Below are positions 16,806 through 25,024 of a stretch of DNA of 64,000 bases, piece by piece. The stretch spans positions 1 through 64,000 of the forward strand of contig CANMDH010000030.1 of the NCBI GenBank assembly GCA_947496555.1, in the 5' to 3' direction. Every line of letters begins with the position of its first letter. The first letter of the stretch is position 1. The DNA comes from an uncultured Aquimarina sp. (GTDB lineage Bacteria; Bacteroidota; Bacteroidia; Flavobacteriales; Flavobacteriaceae). A program made the translations under genes and the position numbers. The notes beneath the pieces are model-generated. The model ran no database searches. It was not told the origin of the DNA and saw only the letters and a program-made list of their open reading frames with translations.

Positions 16806-18176
16806 TTACACAAGAATTTCGACAACCTCGTATAATTTAGGAATATGAACCCTCCAGTGATAGGTGTCTTGTATCTTAACTCTTAATGTGTCTGCCGCTG
16901 TAGCTTCACCATGCACCAAAAAGACTTTTTCAGGAATGTTTTTGATTTCACTCATCCAATCTAATAATTCTTGCTGATCTGCATGCGCCGATAGGCTTTC
17001 TATCTGATGTATATTGGCTTTTACTGGATAATATTTACCAAATAGCTTGATCTCGTGAGCCCCTTCTTGTAATAATCGCCCTCTGGTTCCTTCGGCTTGA
17101 AAACCAACCAAAACTACTGATGTGGTAGAAATATCTACTAACTGCTTTAAGTAGGTAAGCACTCTTCCTCCAGTTACCATGCCACTTCCCGCAATAACAA
17201 TTTTTGGTCTAGGGTTATCAATGACTTCCCAGGTTTCTCGATATGAGGTTACGATATTAATATGATTACAAACCGCATAATACTCACTCATGGGTAGTTT
17301 ATGCCAATCTGGAAAAAGTTCAAAAACTGAAAGTACATTATTCCCCATGGGGCTATCGACATAAATTGGCAGGTTCGGAATTTGATTTTTTTTGTAGAGT
17401 TTCCATAACAAGTACATCAACGTTTGTAGCCTCTCTACTGCAAACGAGGGAATAATTAAGGTTCCTTGTTTATAAAGAGTATTATTAATGAGTTCTATTA
17501 GTTGTTCTTCAACGTCTTCATCGGGATGAAGCTTATTACCGTAGGTGCTTTCGACAAACATAAAATCTGCCCATCTTGGCCTATTGGGCGCTCGCAGTAG
17601 TAGATCATCGTTTCTTCCTATATCACCAGAAAAGACGAATATCTTTCCGTAAAGGTTTACTTCTATAAAGGTTGCTCCAATGATATGTCCATTGTATTGA
17701 AATCTATACTGAATATCTTTAGATAAAGAAATCCATTCATTTTCTTTTTTGCTTTTAAAATATTGTATTGTTTTTTCGGCCTCCTTTTCGGTATAAAATG
17801 GTAGTGCGGGGTCATGACTAGAATATCCTTCCTTATTTGCACGTTCTGCCTCCTCTTCATGGATTTTTGCACTATCTCTTAGAATGATTTCGGTGATGGC
17901 TAATGTAGGCGCGCTTCCCACAATATCTCCAACAAATCCTTGTTTCACTAACCTTGGTAAATACCCGGTATGATCCAGATGACCGTGAGTAAGTAAAACA
18001 ACATCAATATCTCCTGCATCAATAGCAAGCTCTTTCCAGTTTAACTCGCGCAATTCTTTAACTCCCTGAAACATCCCACAATCAATCAAAATATTCTTCT
18101 GAGGAGTTTCTAAATAAAATTTTGACCCGGTTACGGTGCCTGCAGCTCCCAGAAAATGAATTTTAATCGTTGGCAT
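16806..18176 (-). CDS. Beta-CASP metallo-beta-lactamase ribonuclease-like protein
   Basis: The metallo-beta-lactamase core has LLTHGHLDHTGYLPRL (the H-x-H-x-D-H zinc motif) and VFSGDIGR. A beta-CASP insertion follows, with PSFAVERLQTLMYLL and the RNA-specificity end SLSAHADQQELLDW and VFLVHGE. The 456-residue length and motif order match the YsfJ/CPSF73-like family of RNA-processing nucleases. It is 10 bases downstream of the ATP-cone gene, so the two may act together on nucleic acid under stress. Confidence 0.88.
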   Translation of the reverse strand: MPTIKIHFLGAAGTVTGSKFYLETPQKNILIDCGMFQGVKELRELNWKELAIDAGDIDVVLLTHGHLDHTGYLPRLVKQGFVGDIVGSAPTLAITEIILRDSAKIHEEEAERANKEGYSSHDPALPFYTEKEAEKTIQYFKSKKENEWISLSKDIQYRFQYNGHIIGATFIEVNLYGKIFVFSGDIGRNDDLLLRAPNRPRWADFMFVESTYGNKLHPDEDVEEQLIELINNTLYKQGTLIIPSFAVERLQTLMYLLWKLYKKNQIPNLPIYVDSPMGNNVLSVFELFPDWHKLPMSEYYAVCNHINIVTSYRETWEVIDNPRPKIVIAGSGMVTGGRVLTYLKQLVDISTTSVVLVGFQAEGTRGRLLQEGAHEIKLFGKYYPVKANIHQIESLSAHADQQELLDWMSEIKNIPEKVFLVHGEATAADTLRVKIQDTYHWRVHIPKLYEVVEILV

Positions 18177-18186
18177 GATAACGCTT

Positions 18187-19029
18187 TTAAGTGTTGCACA
18201 AGATTTTAATTTGGTTTAAGATCTTCTTTTTACGTTGTTCTGAAACCCCCAAGTGATCCAAATAAAAAACATCGTCGATTAACTGTTTACATAACACAAT
18301 ATCCCGACTTAATAAAAATTGCTTCTCCCGATTAGTTAAAAGAGTCGAAACGGTTATTGGGTATAGCCCCAAGCGATCAATTCTATCTTTTAGTCCATTG
18401 TCTTTTGGATAATCCCAACTTAACAAATACAATCCTGCACATGTACCATATTTAATCGCATCCTTTGTGAAGCGCGTATTGGTTACCACCCAGCCTTCAT
18501 CTGGAGTCATTTCTTTTTCACTTCGATCTTGATAAAATGTCACTATATCTTGATATCGGGAGTTAATATATAACGGGACTTTTACATTACAATTACGCCC
18601 TTCTTCTCCGTGAAATTTACATTCTATCACAATATAATCGCTATTTTTTATGGCTACAACATCCACTTCATGGGAAACACATTTTCCTTTAATGATTTGT
18701 CCGATAGTTACTTCGTAACCCGAATAATGAAGGACTGCAGCTACAAAACGTTCAAAAGGAAAACCGGTTGGACCTAGCTCATAAATAGCTTTTTTGAGTT
18801 TATATTTTGAAGCAAAAACCGGCTTTTTTTTCTTGAGTAAGGCAAAAGCTCTATTATAAATTTCTTTGGTCGAAATCCCTTGATACAATTCGTCTCGAAC
18901 TATGCCCAAAATATGTTCGATCGCATGATCATCGGCACCGCTTCGTTTTAATGAATTACGAAGTTTATGAAGAGAAAACTTCACTTTTTCACCAGAAGAC
19001 TTTATAATATCAAAATCCTGGTTTTGCAT
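18187..19029 (-). CDS. ATP-cone domain fused to Mrr-like nuclease domain
   Basis: Residues 1-90 resemble an ATP-cone, the nucleotide-sensing domain of ribonucleotide reductases and NrdR (VKFSLHKLRNSLKRSGADD, ISTKEIYNRAFALLKKKKP). Residues 95-200 look like an Mrr-type PD-(D/E)xK endonuclease domain with GPTGFPFERFVAAVL and the candidate catalytic HEVDVVAIKNSDYIVIECKFH (Asp, then Glu-x-Lys). The combination suggests a nuclease gated by ATP or dATP level. It is probably co-transcribed with the beta-CASP gene. The catalytic function is inferred only. Confidence 0.72.
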   Translation of the reverse strand: MQNQDFDIIKSSGEKVKFSLHKLRNSLKRSGADDHAIEHILGIVRDELYQGISTKEIYNRAFALLKKKKPVFASKYKLKKAIYELGPTGFPFERFVAAVLHYSGYEVTIGQIIKGKCVSHEVDVVAIKNSDYIVIECKFHGEEGRNCNVKVPLYINSRYQDIVTFYQDRSEKEMTPDEGWVVTNTRFTKDAIKYGTCAGLYLLSWDYPKDNGLKDRIDRLGLYPITVSTLLTNREKQFLLSRDIVLCKQLIDDVFYLDHLGVSEQRKKKILNQIKILCNT

Positions 19030-19048
19030 ATGTACGTTTTTAAAGGCG

Positions 19049-19082
19049 AGGCAACTCAGCCTATTTTAAGGTTGAGTTGCCT
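19049..19082 (-). terminator. Strong hairpin between minus-strand genes
   Basis: A 14-base stem (19049-19062 with 19069-19082, one G-T wobble) starting AGGCAACTCA closes on a 6-base loop. It follows the stop of the 140-residue protein gene and probably terminates that transcript. Confidence 0.65.
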
Positions 19083-19115
19083 GCACCCAACTTTACTAGA
19101 AAAAGTCTATCGGCA

Positions 19116-19538
19116 TTATACTATATCCTGCTTATATTTTTTGAAAAAGTCTCGAACCAAGGCTTTGGTTTGATTATCAGTCATACTATCTGCTTTAAAA
19201 ACACCTTCGACTTTGTTAAAGATATTTTGGTGATTTTCTCTTAGTTCTCTATTCAACTTTTCACCGGCTTCGGCAGGTCCAAAAATGACTACTTTATCTA
19301 CACCCTTCAAATGAGAAACAATTTCAGTGAAATAGGCTCTATATTGATGTTTTTCTCGCTCTAAGTATTTACTGTCCTGAACTACATCTTGGGGTCCGCC
19401 TTTAAAACGAGTTCCCGATCCTCCATGGATTCTAAAATTTTCAATATTCGATAGAATTGTTGTCATTTCTTCTCCATCATTTTTTACATCTATTATATGG
19501 GCTTTTTCTTTATCCATCCAGATTCCTATATTTTTCAT
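19116..19538 (-). CDS. Small protein with possible eRF1/baeRF-like fold
   Basis: The 140-residue protein opens with an actin-like strand (NIGIWMDKEKAHII). It has a glycine-rich loop around residues 38-49 (HGGSGTRFKGGPQD) and a segment KVVIFGPAEAGEKLNREL reminiscent of the release-factor-1-like (baeRF) proteins. The resemblance is weak and I cannot confirm it. It lies between the Usp cluster and the ATP-cone gene, and no TGAYA box is visible upstream. Confidence 0.5.
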   Translation of the reverse strand: MKNIGIWMDKEKAHIIDVKNDGEEMTTILSNIENFRIHGGSGTRFKGGPQDVVQDSKYLEREKHQYRAYFTEIVSHLKGVDKVVIFGPAEAGEKLNRELRENHQNIFNKVEGVFKADSMTDNQTKALVRDFFKKYKQDIV

Positions 19539-19631
19539 TTTTTGATGTTTTTAAGTTATTACTAAAGTTGATGTTAGCCGAATAAGAAGTCCTCTCCAAA
19601 ACATTATTATGGTTAGGCGTTATAAAGCTTA

Positions 19632-20486
19632 TTAACCTCTTAAATCATGTAGTGCCAATACAGGTACTTTGGCATATCTACCCAAACTTTTGACCATGGG
19701 TTTAGAGAATATACTGCCAAAAAAGCTATGCTTTCTGTTGAAAAAGGCAATCATATCGCTTTCTCTACTTTCTACAAAACATCGTACTGCAGAAGAAGCG
19801 TCGAGGTTTGTTAATGTGTGAAATGCATATGTTAAACCTTCAAAGTATTCTTCGAGCAGTTTCTTGTTGTTTTCTTGTTCTTCAGTAAGCAAGTCACCAT
19901 CTGAAGCATATAAAATCCTAATTGTGGCATTACTCATTTTTGCCACATCAATAATATTCTCAAGCTCACGCCGTTTGAAATTCATTTTATAATCTGTTGG
20001 AAAAACAATTTCTTCAAGATCTTTGTAACTTGCATCCTCGGGTATAGCCATGACGGGGCAGTTTCTGGATTTTTCCATAATCATAACCGTATTGCTTCCA
20101 AAAATCACATCGATGGCATCCGTAGTTCCTTTTGTCCCCATGATGATCATCTCAATATCTTGCTTGTCTACAACATCTTTTATAGCGTCCAACAAGCCGT
20201 TAAATTGAGATACCATAAAAAATTTATGATCAGGGTACTCGTCCTTAAAAGTCAATCGTTCTAAAGTTTTGGCCAATCCTTGTTCTGATTTCTCTTTGGC
20301 TTCTTCATAAAGTCTTTCACCAGGTTCTGGAACCATCATACTTTCAAGAGCATACCCAGTTGCGTTAAAGGCATTAAGCACATAAAAATCACAGGTTTCA
20401 TTTTTATAAAGTTCTATGGCATATTCTATGGCATTCCATGCATTATTTGAAAAATCGGTAGGTAACAGAATTTTCTTTTTCATCAT
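19632..20486 (-). CDS. Universal stress protein, tandem domain
   Basis: The 284-residue double Usp starts MMKKKILLPTDFSNNAWNAIEYAI and has the ATP-binding motif MGTKGTTDAIDVIFGSN in domain one; domain two is degenerate. It is the first of a minus-strand series of seven Usp genes and has its own TGAYA promoter at 20510-20552. The similar N-termini show that the series arose by repeated duplication. Confidence 0.9.
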   Translation of the reverse strand: MMKKKILLPTDFSNNAWNAIEYAIELYKNETCDFYVLNAFNATGYALESMMVPEPGERLYEEAKEKSEQGLAKTLERLTFKDEYPDHKFFMVSQFNGLLDAIKDVVDKQDIEMIIMGTKGTTDAIDVIFGSNTVMIMEKSRNCPVMAIPEDASYKDLEEIVFPTDYKMNFKRRELENIIDVAKMSNATIRILYASDGDLLTEEQENNKKLLEEYFEGLTYAFHTLTNLDASSAVRCFVESRESDMIAFFNRKHSFFGSIFSKPMVKSLGRYAKVPVLALHDLRG

Positions 20487-20509
20487 TTAAGTTTTTAAGG
20501 TTTATACGA

Positions 20510-20552
20510 TAAATTTATAGGTCCCACCGTACGAAAACTATGATAATTATCA
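20510..20552 (-). promoter_or_regulatory. TGAYA-box promoter of a Usp gene, overlapping a stop codon
   Basis: On the minus strand TGATAATTATCA (20541-20552) is followed after 23 bases by TAAATTTA (20510-20517). The first three bases of the box are the TGA stop codon of the upstream Usp gene, so gene end and operator are merged. Confidence 0.75.
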
Positions 20553-21398
20553 GCCTGCGGTTGGGATTACCAAAAAAGGTATAGCTGCATCAAACCCAAT
20601 TTTTTTTACAATTGGCTCACGGGTAAAACTTTCAATAAGACTATGTCTGTAACGTAACATTACCAACATATTGATATTCATTTTGGTTATAAAGGTTTTA
20701 ATCACTTCAGATTTTTTATTGAATTTTGAAACCCAATGCATACTATACTTATGATCTTTTAGATGCTCTTTTAGTTTTTTGAAATTATGTTCCTGTACCT
20801 CATCCAATTTTTCGTCTTCATGAATATGCATGATTCTTATATTAGAATCAAAAAAAGAAGCTATTCTCATCAATGGTTCTAACTCTTCTTTACTATAAAA
20901 ACGCCTAAAATCTGTTGCAAAAGCAATCTCAATGGGTTTTTCAAAATCAAACTGGTTTGGAACTGTGAGTATTGGGCATCCTTTAATTTTTTGAATCACT
21001 TTTACAGCATTACTCCCCATAAAAACCTCCTTAACACCACTGGCTCCTTTGGTTCCCATAACTACAAAATCTATCTCCTTATTTTTTATCGTTTTATTAA
21101 TGGTTTCTGGTAGTTTTTTGGATACTGAAATAATCTCAAAAGTATGATCAAAATCTTCGGTATCTCTTACAATCGAATGCTTTGTTTCTTTAAGCTTATC
21201 TTGTGACTCATTACTTAATTGTTGATACAAAAGGTCGCCCTTGCTTGTATCAATTCTGCTTGTTAAAACCGGAGTATCTACATCGAATGTATTAAGAATA
21301 AAAAACTCACAAGATTCGTTTTTAAACAAACGAGTCGCATAAAATAGTGCACAATAAGCATTGTCTGAAAAATCTGTGGGAACAAGTATACGTTTCAT
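20550..21398 (-). CDS. Universal stress protein, tandem domain
   Basis: The 282-residue double Usp begins MKRILVPTDFSDNAYCALFYATRLFKNESC and carries the motif MGTKGASGVKEVFMGSN. It is a close paralog of the truncated protein encoded just upstream at 21454-21948; their N-terminal domains agree over most positions. No TGAYA box lies directly before it, so it is probably transcribed from the promoter of the truncated copy. Confidence 0.9.
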   Translation of the reverse strand: MKRILVPTDFSDNAYCALFYATRLFKNESCEFFILNTFDVDTPVLTSRIDTSKGDLLYQQLSNESQDKLKETKHSIVRDTEDFDHTFEIISVSKKLPETINKTIKNKEIDFVVMGTKGASGVKEVFMGSNAVKVIQKIKGCPILTVPNQFDFEKPIEIAFATDFRRFYSKEELEPLMRIASFFDSNIRIMHIHEDEKLDEVQEHNFKKLKEHLKDHKYSMHWVSKFNKKSEVIKTFITKMNINMLVMLRYRHSLIESFTREPIVKKIGFDAAIPFLVIPTAG

Positions 21399-21453
21399 TT
21401 CTTAGGATTTTATATTTATATCTTGTGAAACCTTTATCATCTTTTTGGTCACT

Positions 21454-21948
21454 TCAAATTAAATTCTGATCAGAAAAAGTAGCTTTTTCGGTATCTTCAA
21501 AATTAAATTCATCAGGTACAGCCAGCACAGGACAACATTTAATTTTTTCAATTATATTAGAGGTATTGCTTCCTACAAAAAAGCCTTTGGCACCGGTTGC
21601 TCCTTTGGTACCCATAACTATCAAATCAATACTTTTCTCTTTTACAGTATCTTCAATGGTTTCTAATAGTTTTTTGGAGGATAAAATGGTCTCGAAAGTA
21701 TGCTTAAAATCTTCTGTATCTCGAACAATAGAATGTAATGTTTCTATTAACCTTTCATTAGCCTCTTTTCTTATTTGTACATCAGCATCACTAGTGTCAA
21801 TCATACTAGCCAATACATGCATCTCTTCATCATGCGACGTATTAAGAATATAAAATTGACAAGACTCATTTTTGAATAGTCGAGTAGCATAATAAAGTGC
21901 ATCGTATGCATTGTCTGAAAAATCTGTGGGAACAAGTATTCGTTTCAT
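21454..21948 (-). CDS. Truncated universal stress protein, first domain only
   Basis: The 164-residue protein keeps a complete first Usp domain with MGTKGATGAKGFFVGSN but stops at EKATFSDQNLI, where the paralogs continue with a second domain (for example IAFATDF). It looks like a tandem duplicate of the next gene that lost its second half. The remaining domain still has its ATP motif, so it may be functional as a single-domain Usp. It keeps a TGAYA promoter that may now serve the full-length copy downstream. Confidence 0.75.
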   Translation of the reverse strand: MKRILVPTDFSDNAYDALYYATRLFKNESCQFYILNTSHDEEMHVLASMIDTSDADVQIRKEANERLIETLHSIVRDTEDFKHTFETILSSKKLLETIEDTVKEKSIDLIVMGTKGATGAKGFFVGSNTSNIIEKIKCCPVLAVPDEFNFEDTEKATFSDQNLI

Positions 21949-21973
21949 GATATACGTTTTATAAATTATGCTA

Positions 21974-22016
21974 TAAAACTATTCTCTAATCATGAAAAAT
22001 TCTATGACAATTCTCA
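21974..22016 (-). promoter_or_regulatory. TGAYA-box promoter of Usp genes, overlapping a stop codon
   Basis: On the minus strand TGAGAATTGTCA (22005-22016) is followed after 23 bases by TAGTTTTA (21974-21981). The box has G where most have C or T. Its first half again contains the TGA stop of the upstream Usp gene (22014-22016). Confidence 0.68.
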
Positions 22017-22865
22017 GTTATCTGCAGGAATTACCAAAAAAGGTATTGTAGTGCGGAATGTGATTTTTTTGATGATCGCCTCCCGCGTTATGCGCTCAAT
22101 AAAACTATGCTCATAGTTGATCATTGCTAGCACATTGATTTCTAGTTCTTCTACAAAAGACTCAATTGCTTTTTCTATGTTAGAAAAGTCATGAATTACA
22201 TGAAAATCGTGTTTTACACCCTTAAAATATCGTTCTAGAGAAGTAGAATTATACGTTTGTACAATATCCAACCCCGGTTTATCATAAACGTGTATCATCC
22301 TTACAGATGCATCTTGGTATTTTGCAAGTTCTAATATAGGAGTTATCTCTGATCTGTAATATATTCTTTCAAAATTCGTTGCAAATGCAATGTTCGAAAT
22401 GTCTTCAAAAAAAACATCATCTGGCACCACCAAAATTGGGCAACTATGGATGTTCTTTATAATTCTATGTGTATTACTTCCAAGGAAGATCTCCTTGGCT
22501 CCAGTGGCTCCTTTGGTTCCGATAATAATCTGATCAAAATGATTATCGGTTGTCATTTCCCGAACGATTTCTATTAGCGACCCAGACTTTGAATATGTTT
22601 TGAAGACATGTTTTGGATCTGGACCAGAATTATTAATATCATCCAATATCATTTCTAATCCTTCTCCAGATTCTATTTTAATAGCATCATAATAATGTCC
22701 TACTCTTTGTGAGCTTACTGTACCAATGAGTTGTACTGGTTTTACTTCATATGTATTTAGAATATGAAACTCACAAGGAATATTTTTGTATAACTCCATG
22801 GCATACAAAATGGTATTCCAGGCATTGGCCGAAAAATCAGTTGGTATTAGTATTTGTTTCATCAA
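22014..22865 (-). CDS. Universal stress protein, tandem domain
   Basis: The 283-residue double Usp begins MMKQILIPTDFSANAWNTILYAM and has the motif IGTKGATGAKEIFLGSN. It lies 14 bases after the next Usp upstream and is the last gene of a three-Usp operon reading from 24592. Its stop codon lies within the operator of the following unit. Confidence 0.9.
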   Translation of the reverse strand: MMKQILIPTDFSANAWNTILYAMELYKNIPCEFHILNTYEVKPVQLIGTVSSQRVGHYYDAIKIESGEGLEMILDDINNSGPDPKHVFKTYSKSGSLIEIVREMTTDNHFDQIIIGTKGATGAKEIFLGSNTHRIIKNIHSCPILVVPDDVFFEDISNIAFATNFERIYYRSEITPILELAKYQDASVRMIHVYDKPGLDIVQTYNSTSLERYFKGVKHDFHVIHDFSNIEKAIESFVEELEINVLAMINYEHSFIERITREAIIKKITFRTTIPFLVIPADN

Positions 22866-22879
22866 TTTGGTCTTTTGGG

Positions 22880-23734
22880 TTATTGTAACCTTTTTTCAGA
22901 TGGAATCACTAAAAAAGGAATATTGGTATGGTAAGCAATCTTATTAATTACTGGGGTAAAAAGAAGGTTCTCAAAAAATGAATGTTTATTATGAATCATT
23001 ATCAATAAATTGATTTTATACTTTTTCTGAAATTCTTCTACTGCTTCCAGCACATCCACCCCTTCTTCCATATGAAAAACATGAGCATTGCCTTTGAAAT
23101 ATTCGTCCAGATAATCTTTTACTTCCTTCTGTTCATGATCCAATGGCACTCCATAATATGCATTTAAAATATTAAGCCTGCACACATGAATGTCACATAT
23201 TTCTTTGATAAATGGTAAATATTTATTGGTTTTACTAAGTCTATAATCGGTAGGAAACAGAATGTCTTTGGGTTCTTCATATTCGAATCCAGAAGGAATA
23301 GCAATAACCGGGCATTTTACTTTTTTGATCATATACATGGTATGTGTCCCAATAAAGACCTCTTTGGCTCCGGTGGCTCCTTTGGTACCCATAACTATTA
23401 AATCTATATTATATTTTTCTATTACATCCTTGACCTCCCCGACTAGCGTATTAAAAGCAGATAACCGTACAAATTCATGTTTAGGATTATTAAACTCTTT
23501 CTTGATCTTTTCTTCGGTACGCTCTATGTCTCTTTTTGAATTTACCAAAGCCACATCTTCCATACCATATAGTGTGGGATTTTCAATAAGATATCCGGCA
23601 TGATAGGATACAGGAGTAAATGTATTGAGCAGGTAAAAAGTAGCTTTGTCATTCTTAAAGAAATGCATGGCATATCTAATCGCATTGTATGCATTGTCTG
23701 AAAAATCTGTGGGTAATAAAATTCGTTTCATCAT
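22880..23734 (-). CDS. Universal stress protein, tandem domain
   Basis: The 284-residue double Usp begins MMKRILLPTDFSDNAYNAIRYAM and has MGTKGATGAKEVFIGTH, where Thr replaces the usual Ser after the last Gly. It is the middle gene of a three-Usp operon, with gaps of 9 and 14 bases on its two sides. Confidence 0.9.
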   Translation of the reverse strand: MMKRILLPTDFSDNAYNAIRYAMHFFKNDKATFYLLNTFTPVSYHAGYLIENPTLYGMEDVALVNSKRDIERTEEKIKKEFNNPKHEFVRLSAFNTLVGEVKDVIEKYNIDLIVMGTKGATGAKEVFIGTHTMYMIKKVKCPVIAIPSGFEYEEPKDILFPTDYRLSKTNKYLPFIKEICDIHVCRLNILNAYYGVPLDHEQKEVKDYLDEYFKGNAHVFHMEEGVDVLEAVEEFQKKYKINLLIMIHNKHSFFENLLFTPVINKIAYHTNIPFLVIPSEKRLQ

Positions 23735-23743
23735 ACCATGTTT

Positions 23744-24592
23744 TTAATATCGTTGTAAATTTTGCATCGTTAAAAAAGGAATTTTGATGTGTAACCCAAT
23801 TCTATCGATAGTGGATTGATATAGTATACTTTCCAGATAGGATCTTCTGGAGTTTACCATTACCAAGAAATCAATTTCATGATCCCGAATAAATTCGTTA
23901 ATGGCTTTGGTTAGGTCGTCTGACTCTATTCTATGAAATCTTAGTTCTGCATGGGGTAAAGATTCTTCTAAAAAAGCTTTATTATCTTCTTGCCTGATTG
24001 AGAGTTTTTCAAATTTTGAGATATGCAAAAAGTTAATTGTGGATCTAAAACTTTTGGTAAGTGTACTTAACAATTTTAACTCTCTTCGTTTAAACGGAAT
24101 TAAATAATCTGTTGGAAACAAAATCTTTTTGGGTTGATCATATCTATAACCATTGGGAATTGCCAGCACAGGGCACTTCACGTACTTAAGCACCTGTAAT
24201 GTATTACTACCAAAAGTAAGGTTTCTATCATCTGTTTTCCCTTTGGTGCCCATAATTAAAACATCTATGTTTTCTTTATCGACAAGGTCATTAGCTTCAT
24301 CTATCAAAGTTCCAAATGAAGATAATGTTTGATAGGTATGCCTTGGGTTGGGTGATATTTTTTGTGTCTCCCCAAGTATTTTAGCCAATTCTTTATTAGA
24401 ATTCTTTTGAACCGTTTTTTTTAACTCCTCAAAAATCTCTCTCGACACTAATGTATTGTGATCGTATACTTCATCTGCATACGCATGCATGATAAAAAAA
24501 TCGCTGCGCTCATACTTAAAAAGCTCAACAGCATATCGAACTGCATTCATTGCGTTGTCTGAAAAATCTGTAGGTATCAATATCTTTCTCAT
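23744..24592 (-). CDS. Universal stress protein, tandem domain
   Basis: The 282-residue double Usp begins MRKILIPTDFSDNAMNAVRYAVELF and has MGTKGKTDDRNLTFGSN. It leads the three-Usp operon 24592-22014 and is preceded by a TGAYA box with a perfect -7 box. Confidence 0.9.
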   Translation of the reverse strand: MRKILIPTDFSDNAMNAVRYAVELFKYERSDFFIMHAYADEVYDHNTLVSREIFEELKKTVQKNSNKELAKILGETQKISPNPRHTYQTLSSFGTLIDEANDLVDKENIDVLIMGTKGKTDDRNLTFGSNTLQVLKYVKCPVLAIPNGYRYDQPKKILFPTDYLIPFKRRELKLLSTLTKSFRSTINFLHISKFEKLSIRQEDNKAFLEESLPHAELRFHRIESDDLTKAINEFIRDHEIDFLVMVNSRRSYLESILYQSTIDRIGLHIKIPFLTMQNLQRY

Positions 24593-24621
24593 GTGTCAAA
24601 TAACTTTGATAAGGTTCTATT

Positions 24622-24664
24622 CAAAGCTATATAATGATCAAGGGAGAAACTATGATTTTTGTCA
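24622..24664 (-). promoter_or_regulatory. TGAYA-box promoter of the three-Usp operon
   Basis: On the minus strand TGACAAAAATCA (24653-24664) is followed after 23 bases by TAGCTTTG (24622-24629), a perfect TAnnTTTG. In the opposite direction, towards the 24.7 kb gene, no box is found at this distance. Confidence 0.75.
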
Positions 24665-24735
24665 GCTAACCAATTGATTTTGGGGAATCCTTAAGAGTGT
24701 TTATTACAGAAAAACAGTACCTTGAAAATAAAAAA

Positions 24736-24960
24736 ATGAAAGTCTCTGCAATGCCTATGGTTTTTATAACCTCGGTTATATTACTGCTTATTACCATTAT
24801 GGTGGTTATGAATGTTTCGTTTGCCTGGATATTTTATCTTACCTGTTTTGGTCAAATCATGGTGATCGTTATGGTATACAAAGTTCTAAAAGATCAATAT
24901 ACTACCAACAAAACATTTAATGATTTCTATGAGGATTATCCTATATCTGAAGACCAATAA
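24736..24960 (+). CDS. Small two-helix membrane protein
   Basis: The protein of about 74 residues has two hydrophobic segments (MPMVFITSVILLLITIMVV and FAWIFYLTCFGQIMVIVMVY) and a short acidic tail ending in SEDQ. A GTG at 24697 would add 13 residues, but the ATG at 24736 leads straight into the first helix and seems more likely. No family is recognisable. It lies alone on the plus strand inside the Usp cluster. Confidence 0.6.
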   Translation: MKVSAMPMVFITSVILLLITIMVVMNVSFAWIFYLTCFGQIMVIVMVYKVLKDQYTTNKTFNDFYEDYPISEDQ

Positions 24961-25001
24961 AAAGGACTCACCTTCAAACCAATTGAATAATGAGCCCTTT
25001 T
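24960..25001. terminator. Shared terminator between convergent genes
   Basis: AAAAGGACTCA (24960-24970) pairs with TGAGCCCTTTT (24991-25001) with one mismatch. The A/T flanks suit termination in both directions, for the small membrane protein gene and the Usp gene at 25025. Confidence 0.6.
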
Positions 25002-25024
25002 GTAATTACATAAATTAATTACAG

